From Brachyhypopomus gauderio (lineage: Eukaryota; Chordata; Actinopteri; Gymnotiformes; Hypopomidae), in the NCBI RefSeq assembly GCF_052324685.1, contig NC_135228.1:15847611-15911610 (forward strand): 64,000 nt of DNA. Reading direction: 5' to 3'. Shown here one piece after another: positions 21,200 through 33,663 of the stretch. The position numbers and the translations under genes were made by a program. The notes below the pieces were generated by a model. That model made no database searches. It saw nothing but the letters and a program-made list of their open reading frames with translations, and was not told the DNA's origin. Numbering within the stretch: position 1 is the stretch's first letter; every line of letters begins with the position of its first letter.

Positions 21200-21483
21200 C
21201 CTGTTTTGATGGTTCTAGATTAATGCACTGTTTTGTTCAGGTTTGTCTCGATATGACGTGCCACACGCTTAATATACTGACGACTAGTCAACTCGCAACA
21301 ACGTCCATGCGGCGCCTCGGCTTGTAGCTCGTATTCAGCTACGTTTCATGAAAAACCACCTGCCCCACCTACCATACTGCACCGACTCATTCATTGGCTA
21401 AAACGTTGCCTCTCTCTGCATGTTACAAGGGTTTTTCACTAGCTTCCCACTCTCCGCGTTTTATTTCATCCCACAATGCATTA
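21200..21483 (-). promoter_or_regulatory. dynll2: Probable dynll2 first non-coding exon and promoter
   Basis: On the minus strand, AGCCAATGAATG (a CCAAT box, about 21,391-21,402) stands upstream of a CpG-containing segment (about 21,290-21,340) that could be the transcription start, and of the GTAAGC donor at 21,199. Further upstream, TCCCACAATGCATTA at 21,469-21,483 closely resembles the ZNF143/Staf site common in housekeeping promoters. The exon limits are inferred. Confidence 0.4.
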
Positions 21484-22140
21484 GGGGCGAGGCGACAATC
21501 AGAGGACATGCTTGAGAGCATCTGTTCCTTCTTCCTAACGTGTGGGAACAAGGTGTTTGACCAAACGCGCATCGGTTATTAATGTTCAGCGCAAAAAGTT
21601 TGTCCTTGCTCATTTTCACAGGAATTGATTAGCGTTTATTTAAAACGCCACATGAAATATGTTGTGCATTTCTCCGCAATCTGGTTTCTTATGATTGATG
21701 AACTAGCGTTTCACCGTACGAGCTTTGGTATTGAGTAGGCGTCCCTCTAGCCTTAAGTGTTCAAAATAATAACGTTTTGCATTCAGTCGCTTTCAATGTA
21801 TATCGGCGAACACAAGTTCGTCCACTAAGTTGCATTCTGACTGAGGAAGACCTAATGTCAGTGAAATCTGACCTCTACAGCATTCATTTATCATTCATGG
21901 ACAGTGTATCAATTTACATGCAGTTCTGCAACAATACTTGATACCTTTATCCTAGCTTTTGCAAGAAATTAGATTTGTGAATATCCATAATGAAAATGAA
22001 GCTAAGCATTTTTTTTTAAATACTGGTTTATCATGACGTTCTGCAGTGTACTGGAAACGATGGGTGTTAAAAGATCTTTTTGCTATGAAAATATGAGACC
22101 AAACGCAGTAGAAGAACACTCCCACACATACTGGATTTTC
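21484..22140. other. Intergenic spacer between dynll2 and srsf1
   Basis: Nothing recognisable on either strand. It joins the dynll2 promoter side to the 3' end of srsf1. Confidence 0.55.
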
Positions 22141-22144
22141 AAAC

Positions 22145-22150
22145 TTTATT
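22145..22150 (-). terminator. srsf1: srsf1 polyadenylation signal
   Basis: AATAAA on the minus strand, implying a 3' UTR of about 1.9 kb from the stop at 24,035. Confidence 0.5.
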
Positions 22151-24034
22151 TTAAGGGAGAGGGAAAAAAAGAGAAAAAAACACTACAAGCAATCAAAATT
22201 AGCCAACCGAGGAAAAACCACCAATTCCAACAGCAATTGCCTAAAAATTTAGATGCACTTTGTATATTTGAATCCCTAAATAAACTACAAAATCCCCATC
22301 AAAATGAGTCTCCCAGACCACCCTCCCCAAACCCTATACCCTCCTATTTACCAATCTCCTCACGTGGATTCCATCCAAAGCAACTGATCCGGCCTCCTGG
22401 TTCCTGGCATTGCTCCACTTTATACCAAAATCTCATAAAACAAAAACGACTGCAGGATCCCTTCAGTGTGCGCATCTTTGGTCTGGCTCCACAAAAATAA
22501 ACAAAAATTTTTTTAATTTGGTTCAACAAAAGCCAATTAAAAAGCCAGGTTTTCCGCTTTATGTTAACTCCAATAACTGCGGTTTGGTGAGGGGGTGTGG
22601 GGTTGGGATCCTCTCCTATGGTTCCCGCTCCCGGTAAATTGATCGCGCTCCATGTATGTATCCATCCTTATCCTAATCCTAATCCTGCTCCTGATCCTGA
22701 ACTGATCCAATGATCCGGCTCCAAGGATCGGGAAACAGAGAGCCCCTCCTCCAATCCAAACCTTTGAATACCAGCAAAATCAAAAAGAGGGAGGCAACAA
22801 GTTAGAATCACAGCTAAATCAAAAGCTTGTGTGTGCATCCATCAATATTTCTAAGAGCATAGGAGCGATTTTTTCCTTTTCAGAGTACAATGGTACCAGA
22901 CTACAATATGCTCCAACAAAATCATTAAGCACCACATTAACATTACATTGTTATTATCGCTGACAATAAAAAAGCAAACAATTCCTTTGCAGATTAGCAG
23001 TTGACATTGGTACAAATGCACAAAGCAAACCTTCCTCCATCAGTATCTACTGAGATGTTTCTGCCTGGATGCTCTACAGTGGCACAGTCCCAGTCCAGTT
23101 CAGATGACAGGCAAAATGTTTTGTATTTTGGATAAGCAAAAAATAATAATAGTAAAAAAATGCTGACCTGATGTATGCACGAGCATGGCAACATTCAGAC
23201 AAAGAACACATGCATGCTTGGCAGAAATGACCAGTGAAAGTAAAATAAGAGGGAAGGGGTTCTGTAACGGGAGGGTAAATGGCAAAGCAAAAACTAATGT
23301 GTTACTTCACTAAGAAATTTTTGAATACTGAACATCTTGAGGGAAAAAATATATATATTCCTGGCATTTTTATTGAAGGTGTCTAAATCCGCTTGTTGTC
23401 ATACCATTGCCAAAATTGAAATGCCTGCTCCTCCTCCTCCAAAAACGCTTTATCCTAATATGAATGAACTGTGCTTCACAATCCTTTATTCCAAAGATTT
23501 CTTTAATCCTGCTCCTCTGTTGTCTATAGAAAGACACACGAAAAGGTAAAAATAGAACAGTTTTGCAACAAAAATCCTAACCAACCAAATAAAACCCCAA
23601 ATTCTCCCACCCCCACCAAAACCCAATGCTAACAAAAAACATACAGTGGCAGATTCCTCAAACATTACATTCTTAAGCATTTTAACATCTCCCTTGTCTA
23701 ACATATGTACAAATGAGGGGTATGGAAATCCAGTTAAAATGTAGATGCAGAACAAAAGACAAAGGGAAACAGTTAGGACAAAACACTAGGAAGGGACTTA
23801 AGAAGACTAGAGGAAGACAAGGGAACTCCCACTTCGCAACACCTTATTGTTACGCAAAGACTTAAGAAAAAAAAAATTAATTTCTTGTAAATTTGGCTGC
23901 TAACCAAAGAAGGTAAACTGGGACCATGGGAAGACGAAACAAGTCAAGAGAGTAATGAAGTACAACAGTGGGTCCAGCAGAGGGTGACACAGGGTGTATG
24001 GTTGTGGCTTGCAAACTAGCTGTAATGTGGGTGC
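22151..24034 (-). other. srsf1: srsf1 3' untranslated region
   Basis: A long non-coding stretch between the srsf1 stop and the distal AATAAA. Vertebrate SRSF1 has a long, highly conserved 3' UTR used in autoregulation, including 3' UTR introns that trigger decay. A GGA-rich tract is seen at 22,661-22,757. Open frames here on the plus strand are antisense by-chance frames. Confidence 0.6.
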
Positions 24035-26343
24035 TTAGGTGCGGGATCGAGAACGGCTGTGCCGGGGCGAGTAACGTGGAGATCCTCGGCTACGGCGCGG
24101 AGAGTAGCTGCGGCTACGGCTGTTGCTCCGGCTACGGCTCCTGCTGCGGCTGCGAGAGCGTGAACGCCCGTAACTTGGGCTGCGGGGGCCGTCCACCTTT
24201 ACACGGATGTAAGCTGTCTCACCCTAGGGAACACACACAACAGACCTCTTTCGAACCAAGAATAAAGCATAGACGTCCTAATTCAGGAGTTACTTACCAC
24301 TGGCTGACCTGAAACAAGTTATTTTAGTCCTTTGTGATTTTTTTTGCTCATTCTAAAAATGCATCAGCTTCAAAAAGAGGGATTACATGAAGTGGGAGTT
24401 ACTGGGATTTTGGTAACAGCACGGGAATGGAACGTCACACTAAGGTAATAAGTGGATTCCAAAGATACCAATAAGCTAACAGGTTTTCATGTGACAAATG
24501 TGCAGCCCAATAGCAAAATCACTTACATTCAAGTGAGCATCCTAATCCATCCATTGGATCCTCCTAGTCCATGTGGCTCCACCAAAGGTTTCTCAAATCA
24601 ACCTTACCTTCACATATCCCAATCCTTAAGCTATTCATTCCCTGTCCTGTCCTGTCCTTCCCAATGGCGGTTCCTATTTAAAAACTCAGACCTACCTCAT
24701 GTGAACGGAACTTAGTGTTATCCAGCTTTCGAACAGCGTAGGTCATGTCTTCTTTGCGCACAAACTCCACAACACCGGTGCCATCTCGGAAAACATCAGC
24801 GTAACATACATCACCTGCTTCACGCATGTGATCCTTCAGGTCCTGCCAGCTTCCGCTAGGAGGGAGTCCTGTGTTTAAAAAAAAACCCACCATGGACATA
24901 ATTTAAACCTAGCATGGTTTCCCAGACATTAACTTGGATTAAATGGCAGACCAAGAGTAACTCCCTGTAGAAATGTCTTTTTTATCTTACACTTATGATT
25001 AATCTGGGTCTGGGAAAACGGCCCATTATAACAAGATGCTATTAAAACACACATCACTGACCTGAAACTATTACCCTATACTCTGAGCGCCTGGAAGGAG
25101 GGCCATATCTGCCTCGTGGGGCTCCAACACCGCCTCCCACTCCACCTCTTCCACCTCTGCCACTCCTGGGGAACTCCACTCGCAAACGGTAGCCATCGTA
25201 GTCATAGCCATCTCGTCCATACACAGCATCCTCTGCATCTCTGGGGAAGAAGACAAAACAAAACTGACTGGCTAGGAACACTTACTACTGCTTACTAGAC
25301 TATAATTTCATGTTAGGGCTTTGCTGTAAGGCTCAGGAAATTACATGCAATAACAGCAAGGCACTGTAAAACTATTTCACTCAGTGGTTGTAAGACATGG
25401 ACATAGATCAAACCTAATTTTGGCATAAAATGGAGTGGCAAGAGTGAATCGCCATTGTACATTCGTTTTTATTTGTAGGCTTAATCGGGGCTTTGTAAAC
25501 CGAGACTCCACGTTTGGGAGCAGTAAAGCTCTCGTTTTTCTAATGAACAAGATCCCCACCCCCTCACACACACCTGTTTCACTACAATTCTTTGTCTCGT
25601 CGACGTAGCCAACTAGCTAACATTCAGAGGACTAAAGCTTAAAGTTAATGAGTTTATAAGATAAGCTTTCAGATGTATAATAGCCAATGGTAGCAAAGTT
25701 TTAGCGACGTGTTTTCCACTTTAAACATTCAACTTATTACGTCTAATTTCAACAAAGAAATAGAAAAGTCGTTTAAACATTCAATTGATCTCCCAGCTAG
25801 CTAAATATCGCCTGACCTCCCTAAAGACAGTGTTTAGCTAGGTGGCTAAACGGAACTTTTCAAATAAGCTTAGCCTGCTAGGAGAGTTAGCTGGCGTTTG
25901 TTACAGTACAGCTAAACTACACCTTATGTAGATAATCTAGTCGATACGTTCATGTCAACAGCAACGGTAAATTATTTAAAAAGTAAACAACTGGAATAAT
26001 TTCAACATTTCTTGACATATTTGGCATGTATCCCCTTTGTCTATACATGTTCATATCAACGTTAGCTGGTTAGCTCCCTCAGCAACCCCCGCCCTGTCGA
26101 CAAAATACAACTTAGGCCCGCTAGATCAGGAAAACACTTGTTTTTTTACCTAGGATCCTCGAATTCAACAAACGCAAAAGGTGGTCCTCCTCTTCGGTTT
26201 TTCAGGTCGATATCACGAATCGCCCCGTATTTGTAAAAAACGTCCTCGACGTCCTTGGTACGAATATCGGGAGGCAAATTTCCGACGTATATCCGACAGT
26301 CGTTGTTCCCTGCAGGACCTCGGATCACGCCACCGCCAGACAT
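24035..26343 (-). CDS. srsf1: Serine/arginine-rich splicing factor 1 (SF2/ASF), complete
   Basis: SRSF1 is an SR protein that binds exonic enhancers and promotes exon definition; it shuttles between nucleus and cytoplasm. Exons 26150-26343, 25062-25240, 24696-24868 and 24035-24223 sum to 735 nt (244 aa; human 248). RRM1 is near residues 14-90 with RNP2 CRIYVGNLP and RNP1 [15 protein letters not shown] glycine-rich hinge ([12 protein letters not shown]) follows, then the pseudo-RRM with the invariant SWQDLKDH. The C-terminal RS domain is in the last exon, read through [13 protein letters not shown] and [15 protein letters not shown] to the end SRSRT. All three introns are GT-AG and phases agree ([40 protein letters not shown]). 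pigs lies upstream in the same orientation. Confidence 0.97.
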
Positions 26344-27545
26344 ATTCTAGCTCGAGCAAACAAAAACCCTAAGTTGCACCGAAATTAATAGTTCGCGATA
26401 ACGTTTAAGTACTACTACAATTTATCAAGTAACGTAATTGAATGTTTGCCAAAGGGGAAAAAAACTACTAGAAAGCTTCCGACCACGGGTTGAAAAAAAC
26501 ACGGCTCTTAAAATGGCGCCTTTACTTCTTCCTGCTTCGGCGGACGAATACGAGCCAGAAGTTATGCGCGTGCTAGCCTGCGTGCGCTGACTGTTATAAT
26601 GCAAACATAGTATGTAAAATACAAAAACACATACTCAAGGAGAAGTATTTTTTTCCAAAGTTGTAAATTTTTATAACGTATTGTGTAGTTTGCGAATATT
26701 TTTCAAAGTCTTTTGGTGTACGTTGAAAGAGAGAGATAAAAAAAAGTCACCCAGATCTGCGTAGATTTCCGGATGTATAATACATCAAGTTCGGCAAGAC
26801 CTTCAAGTAAACAGACCCGCCAGAAACTGTTAAACTGGTGGTGTACGACCTTTTGTCATCCTATGCTTTTTTATACTAGGACATTCCCCATTTACTTTAT
26901 TTTGTGTCCATCCAAACGATTTCAAACCAAACGGTTTATCATCACTGACATCAGCAATGCATAAAGGAAAAAAGTTCAGTAGTTCAAAAAAACAAACACC
27001 TGGATTGACAGTAGGCCTACTTACTGTACAGTTATATAGTGCGAATGTAAAAGTCCCAGTTATTTGGACAAGGTAGTCAAAACAAAAACTTGGGAGTGTG
27101 ATAGAACATGCCAGATATCAGCAGCACCTACAGTACATTCAGGGAATTTACTTTGAGGAATGCTGGCATCCTCAGATTTACATCCACAGGCAGTTTGCCC
27201 TTGTGGTTTGAAATCATTCCATTCACTCAACTTTTCCCTTTAATTTACAACTATATGGAATTAAGATCCTGTCACGCTCTCCACAAACCTTGCACCTTGT
27301 CTTTTTATGATTATGAGCAAAGGTTCTGTGATAAATGATGTCATATAATGAAACATCTGATTCTAAAAACACACACACACAAAACCCCACTAAACTCCCT
27401 TAGCACAGAAGCTGCCGCTGTCAGTATGCAGCAAGTACAGTTCATTGAATTATATAAATATGTTATTGTCCGAGCATTTTAAGTCCGTGTTAAAGATCAA
27501 ACTCAGAAGTCTCTGGTTTGGAATAGGAGGTACATGAAATATAAT
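26344..27545. other. Intergenic region between srsf1 and pigs, including the srsf1 promoter
   Basis: The first 250 bases hold the srsf1 5' UTR and promoter, with the YY1-like AAAATGGCGCC near 26,510 and CpG-containing sequence to about 26,590. The rest is AT-rich and shows no gene. Confidence 0.55.
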
Positions 27546-27549
27546 TAGA

Positions 27550-27555
27550 TTTATT
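27550..27555 (-). terminator. pigs: pigs polyadenylation signal
   Basis: AATAAA on the minus strand about 425 bases past the pigs stop codon; the 3' UTR would be about 27,530-27,979. Confidence 0.45.
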
Positions 27556-27979
27556 TATATCACCTCCTTTTAACTCTCCCATTTCAGACTGTTTGTGTTA
27601 GACAACAAACTACAAACAAGGTAATCTGAATATAAATGTAGCATTGTGTGCTTCAGCCAGGTAATGCAACACAGACTACTGCTGCCATGCTAACCTTGAA
27701 GAGAAACGGAGGAGTATAATTAAATGTGGGTTCGTGTTAATGGGTGATGCAGAAGAGGGCTGGGGATCACAAGAGAGAACTGATAAAGCATCCTGCGTTC
27801 CTTCATCATGATCACCATTTTGTTTGAATACTGACCATGCAATTCTTTCTCCAAATGGAAATACATCTAAAAATAACTTTCACTTGGAGTAATGCAAACA
27901 AAAACAAAGAACAGTGCGTAGGATTAACAGTGAACGGGCTACAACACGAAGAGCCGCGTGTGTCGGGCTCGGGGGTTGC

Positions 27980-30900
27980 TCAGTCTTTTTTGGCGAGCTT
28001 GTTTGTACGTCTTTGCCTAATATCACTGCCGATCTTAAGCAGCGAGAGCACAATGGGCACACACATGGGCAAGAACAGGGGGATGTAGATGGCGAACTTC
28101 TGGTCATCCGGAAAGTACAGAAGATGCAGAAGAGAGGGATCAAAAAATGCCCTCTCCGAAGCCAAAATGGCCTCCCTGCTGTACTGCAGGGCGAGGGCCA
28201 AGTTCCCGGCTTCCAGCTCCGCTAGGGCAGCGTGTAGAGACGTCACCGCACTGGAGACCTGAGACAAGAAAAACTGCTTAGTTACAGAATACTTGTGAAA
28301 CATACACATGCTGCATGCATGTCATTTGAAACTTGTAAACTTAATGTGTTTGGAACCATGTCTTTACTCTGTTGGTAAAAAATTAAGAGTGAGATGAGCA
28401 TTGTTGGAAAAGGTTGGCAACATAAACTCGGTGCATACAACATAGTGACTTATAACGATATACAATAATAGTGTGATACGTTTTGTCACTTTTGGGTGTT
28501 TAGCTAAGCTATGTAGTTGATGGGTATGAAGGAAAAAAGTCGAGTCACTTAGCTGTGGGTAAACTTAAACTGTGACCAAAAGCCAATGCATGAATGCTTG
28601 ATTAGACGTTTTGAAAAAGTGTCAGACGCTTGCTTTCTGCAGAAAACCAACATCTTTCATAATACATAATTGTATTGTATTTCATAATACAAATACTACC
28701 ACTTACAACCATCCTGCATGTCAGGAGTGTTCACTGGTTTTGCATTGTATAATGTAGAATCATTTGGGTATATTGCATTCAGGAATATTGGAATTGTGCG
28801 CATAAACACAAAAGTCACTGGAGCAGTTGAGTTTTGCAGTAACTTAGCCAGTTGTTGCTACTAGACAAAAGAGGGAACTGCCTAGCCTAGTAAGGAAACC
28901 ATTTCCAACAGATGAGAAGGTTCGGGTCCGTCCCTGACGCTGTCCCCTCACCTGCTGGGCGATGTTGTCGTTGATGACGATGTTGCTGATCTGGCCAAGG
29001 AGCTGCGCAAGGGACGTGATGGTGGTGCTGGCCGTGGCCACGTTCTCCACACTCCGGCTCCAGAGCAGTCTGTCCAGCTCCCAGTCGGACAAGCCGGCGC
29101 TGCCCGGGCTCTGCAGCAGGAAGTCGGGGGGAGGCTGCGTCTTCTGTACTCCCAACAACAACCTGAGAGAAGGTGCGCAAAAGAACACGTTTTTACAGTG
29201 TAAATATGGTGCCGAGTGGGAGGGGCTTGAGGAATGTTCACATCTCCCCAGAAGATATAATCATTTCATAACTACACTGAAACGAGCAAGTTATGACAAT
29301 GATGCCAAAAATGGCACTAAACCTTGCAGCCAAATACAGACCTTAACTGGGCCAAAAAGACGCCCATGACTTTAGTCATGTTGATATTGATATCTACAGG
29401 AAATTCCGTCATCGGGCTGTACATGTCATTCACGTTGTAAACCTGAAAAAGCAGCAAAAATATAAAGCAAGAATTGTTAAGGAATTAAATGTGAATTAAA
29501 TGAATTAAAATTAAATTAAATTAAACATGCCACAATTTTAGCAATGCTCAGTGTATTCTTGTAGAATATGGTCTTGGGCAACATGCCATTGCAAACAAAT
29601 CTACTGCAACATGTGCTGTGATTTTCAGTAAAACAGACTGTACCATTATCCCCCCCCAGCGGGGGCTGTGGAAGGCATTGGAGGTCACCTCCTTCTGGCC
29701 ATGGTCCCTGATGAAGAGTGGAGAGTGTTGGGCGTCTGGCACATACAGAAGGAAGTTCAGCATGGGGTTTGAAGATGCTGCATTGGAACCTGCAGAGAAA
29801 GGCGTATAAAAAATAGAGGAGTGTGCATGTGAGACAGCTTTCTTTCAAAGTGCAGGAATAATTGGTCTGTGGAGGAGATTTGCTTTGAGAGACCCCCCTG
29901 TAGCTGGCGGAGATGAACTTTTCCTGTGCGAGCAGATTGTTCATGTTTAAAAGCAAAATATCCTCACCTAACCTGGCTTCCACAGGGTTGATGACATGGG
30001 CCAGGCTGTCTGCATTGAGGGTGTAGGCAGACACACTGCTGTCGAAACGAGGATTGACCCCTAACACTGCATAGTACAGGATCTAATGACAGCAATCAAA
30101 ATGAGGTAAACAATTTAGAAACTGTATAAAATAGCTGAAGTAATTATATTTCAAAATCTATTCTGAATAACCTGTGAATCCACTGAGAAGTTTGCTATTG
30201 GAATCAGTTTGTCCAGAAGAGGCTGGATGTAGCTGTGAACAGCCCCCTCAATGTCCCAGTGTAGCCTGTGGGACTTTGGGTCAGGGTTTAGGAGACTGAA
30301 GGTGATTTCATAACCTAAGGAACAGGAAACAAATGAAATTAAAATAACGAGTGAAGAAATTAAATGCAATGATACATATACTGAATATATTGATGTATAC
30401 AGAATATACTGTGCCATTTTGTATTTTTAATGAGTTTTATCATGATGTTTGTAAAGTATATCGGATTCCTTGTTTGTTTGTTATTTGTCTAAAGAAAACC
30501 AGATTGGACTTTAAGGTAACAGCAATGGTGAAGAAGGAGTAAAGATCTGCCTGAGGAGACCTCTAACCTGGGCTGGACTTGATGGCCCTCATGCTGTCAG
30601 CCAGGCTCTGCTTGCTGGCCTGGCCCACACGCAAGCGGTCGCTCAGGGCAGCCAGGATGTCCTGGTGGCTGAAGGACATGGTGTCGACCACCTGCTTCAC
30701 AAGAGGGTGCACAGCAGACAGCACCTCCTTCAGGGTGCCTCGCCCTTGAAACACCCCGGTGCGCAGTAGGGCAGTGCGCCTCTGGCCTACGTATACTTTA
30801 ATGCCCTGGAGGAAGTGAGAGAATTTTGCTTTTTAAATACCGTGAACACCATGAGCGCAACTGGAGTACAAAAGTAATGGTAGGTGGATAAATGTATTTG

Positions 30901-31967
30901 TCATACTTCTGGTAGCAGGGTGGATGTCTCAGGGATGATGTACACCACCACAGACCCACAAGCGCTTTCACTGAGCATATGCAGGGAAAGGTCTGCCTCT
31001 ATGTAAGGAAAGAGTAACAGAAGGCACTTTAAAATCATACAATAACATTTACAAACCATAGAACATCTACAATATGTATTTCTCAACCTTGAGCAGTTGG
31101 TTGGTTTAGAGCATCTTCTTCCATGATGGTGGCTGTGCGATACTTGGTTTCATAACTGTAATGAAGTTCTGTCTTAGCTAAAGCAAAGAAGGAAAGCGGG
31201 GTGAACTCATTAGTGGTTTGTACTCTTTATCAAATTGGGAAGTAGAGAATGGTTTTTCACTTGCCATCCACTTGGTGCTTCTGCTCTCTGGTTTCAGTGA
31301 GCGGAACCTTCTTCTGCAGCTCTGGGATGAGTGTACCTCGGGAGAAGACCACCTCAACCTCCACGCTTAACTGGAGCTTCATATACAAACAATGCATCTC
31401 TCACAAATAGGGAATATCTTATTTAAGATTCAAAATATATACAGAATAATATCCAAACTAGAGCAGAGGGGTGTGAGGGGAGTTACTTGTAAGGAGTCGA
31501 GCTCGTCGATTTGCGAGAAAGGGAGCCAGGCGCGGTAGGTCTCAGTAGTCCTCCACCATAGCGGGATGCCCACTACGATGACCATGGCGGCGATGGCGAG
31601 GGCTGCATTTCTCCCTCGCCGCTTTTCTGTTGTGCAGCACGAACAGTTGCACAGTAAGTAACACAAAGGCGTGCAGCGTGCCATGTCCGTGTGGATAAAA
31701 CACACAGACGACGTTTGGGACGAATGAAACTGGAATCATGAGACCGACAGTGATTGATACAACTGTCATTTTCATCATCAGGGGGGTTTGGTAGTCAGTC
31801 ATTTAGGTAGTGGCGCTAATATTTCTGGGTAAATTATTATTAAAGTACAACCGTATGAGACAACAATGTGGAGAATACAAAACGAATTAAACAAAAATGC
31901 ATAAACCACAAGACATGACTCTAAAAACAAAGTCTCCTCTGTTCTTACCTATCTCGATGGTCGCCAT
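27980..31967 (-). CDS. pigs: GPI transamidase subunit PIG-S, complete, 12 exons
   Basis: PIG-S is an ER-membrane subunit of the GPI transamidase (with PIGK, PIGT, GPAA1 and PIGU), which attaches GPI anchors to proteins. Exons: 31949-31967, 31487-31626, 31265-31376, 31088-31177, 30907-30998, 30568-30805, 30172-30314, 29968-30082, 29644-29789, 29342-29442, 28952-29162, 27980-28258. They sum to 1,686 nt, 561 aa (human 555). The start is MATIE. TM1 is [17 protein letters not shown], followed by [14 protein letters not shown]. Family blocks are [68 protein letters not shown] and [16 protein letters not shown]. The C-terminus has [19 protein letters not shown], a second TM ([18 protein letters not shown]) and a basic tail. 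Intron 3 uses a GC donor. aldoc is upstream; PIGS-ALDOC adjacency is conserved in mammals. Confidence 0.96.
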
Positions 31968-32040
31968 CGCCAAACGAAATTACTACCGCATTTGACGTTA
32001 GTGCTGCGTCATAGCCAATCAGAGTCGAGAATACACACTT
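31968..32040 (-). promoter_or_regulatory. pigs: pigs core promoter
   Basis: Just upstream of the pigs ATG are a CRE-like TGACGTTA (31,993-32,000), a TGCGTCAT (about 32,005-32,012) and a CCAAT box (32,015-32,019 on the plus strand, read as ATTGG towards pigs). The start codon sits in GCGATGGCG, a YY1-like context. There is no TATA box. This pattern fits a housekeeping gene. Confidence 0.55.
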
Positions 32041-33650
32041 CGTCTACGGAAGCCTAGGAAGACACTAAAACCTTTTATAATCAGCCAGACCGGGGAAGGT
32101 ATTGTCCAAAGCAGACTTCGCATATATATATCACACCAATTACTGTACATTATTTTCAACATTTTAAAACATATTAAATATGAATTAATTAATTTGAATG
32201 AAACAATAACAAAAAAATAATAGCTGGGCATATTTAAATGAATAACATTTATTTTAAAAACATATAATAATAAATTGTACCTAAATCTGACCATTTCTGT
32301 CTCCTAGCCTAAAACTACCTGCAAGATCAGCTAAAGAGAAGAGCTCACAAGTGAGGACCATTAACGTTTTGTACAAGGGAAAACTGTAAGATAATTTGCT
32401 CAGTCATGGTCTTGCCCACAGAGGACACACAAAAGCTATGGAGGACAAACTGCACTTTGCAGCACGTGACTGTTGTCTCAGGAGAGGAACCAGACAATGA
32501 TCAATCTCCAAAAGTCACAATAGTGATCTGTCTGGGTCTGGTGACTGGTAGAACATGAGAAAGTACTGTCTGTCTCTGCTGCCTGCATTGCGAGCTCTGG
32601 AACTGCAGATGAAGACAAAGCGTTGTGTTCATGGCTAGTCGAGGGTTTCCCATTCCCATACTTGTCTGAGGCAATCATCATCATCTCCAGAGTGCAGTGG
32701 AAGCAGGAGCACAATCTATCAGCACATAGACCATGGTGTAATGTATTTGGTATAACAGCTGTCAGCCACCTATGCTGCATGCCATTCAGCCATTAGATAC
32801 TGTTGACTTCATTAAATAGCCTATGATCAGGAAACTGCATTCAGCTCTGCATGCCTGCACTTTGAAAACGAAGCATGCATTTCCAGCACAATGAGATAAT
32901 CTGGTAAATTATCTCAGTGATAAGATGTGATAATGGTAAAATGTGCACAATTGTAACAGGGTACAGATGGCATGTACATTTTCTTCTGAACAGAGGGATC
33001 TTACCAAAAATAGTAATGAGAAATCTGCAGTATACAGGGCTCAGACGTAGAGAATAGCAGCAAAATCACTGGTTCTTTTACTGGGTATAATTTTACTCTG
33101 ACGAATGCCATTGTCCAAATATCCTTGATGAGGTAACTTCAAGAGCATGCTAAATAGAACGAATTGTCAGCCCTAGATGCACCATAGTGCCGTTAAACAA
33201 GACCTGTGGTACTACATGCAGTAGTCCTGCATCGCTGTTCTGAAGCCAGGGTTCTGTACATTGACTGTGCTCTCAATAGACTCAGCTATATCCTGTGTGT
33301 CCGTGTGATTGTTTGTATTTCCAGAAGCCTTCAAAGTCCTGTGTGCATTCCCCAGGGCTTGCTATGTTTGACATAATGGAATCTTTCAAACCAACAACAT
33401 GACCCTGAACAGTTTCAGTAGTTCCATGGAGGGCATCATGGGACATCTGTGTTCAGGAGCGTAGAATGGTAGAACATGGGCTGCAATATTAGGAATATTC
33501 AGTATTGTAATTATATAGTGAAGGATACATAATTTAACTGAACTGATAAATAACCATAAACATAATCACCATAAACATAAAAATGGCCACAAAATGACTG
33601 CATATTATATTTAAAAAATATATAAAAACCGAGAGACTTGTTTGGGATTT
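32041..33650. other. Intergenic region between pigs and aldoc
   Basis: No coding exon, RNA gene or mobile element was recognised. Short open frames have no support. Confidence 0.6.
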
Positions 33651-33657
33651 AAATATC

Positions 33658-33663
33658 TTTATT
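33658..33663 (-). terminator. aldoc: aldoc polyadenylation signal
   Basis: AATAAA on the minus strand, giving an aldoc 3' UTR of about 1.1 kb (33,640-34,729). Confidence 0.5.

Noticed and set aside
22033-22500. Plus-strand open frame of 155 codons
   Set aside because: It is antisense to the srsf1 3' UTR, has low-complexity composition and no motif.
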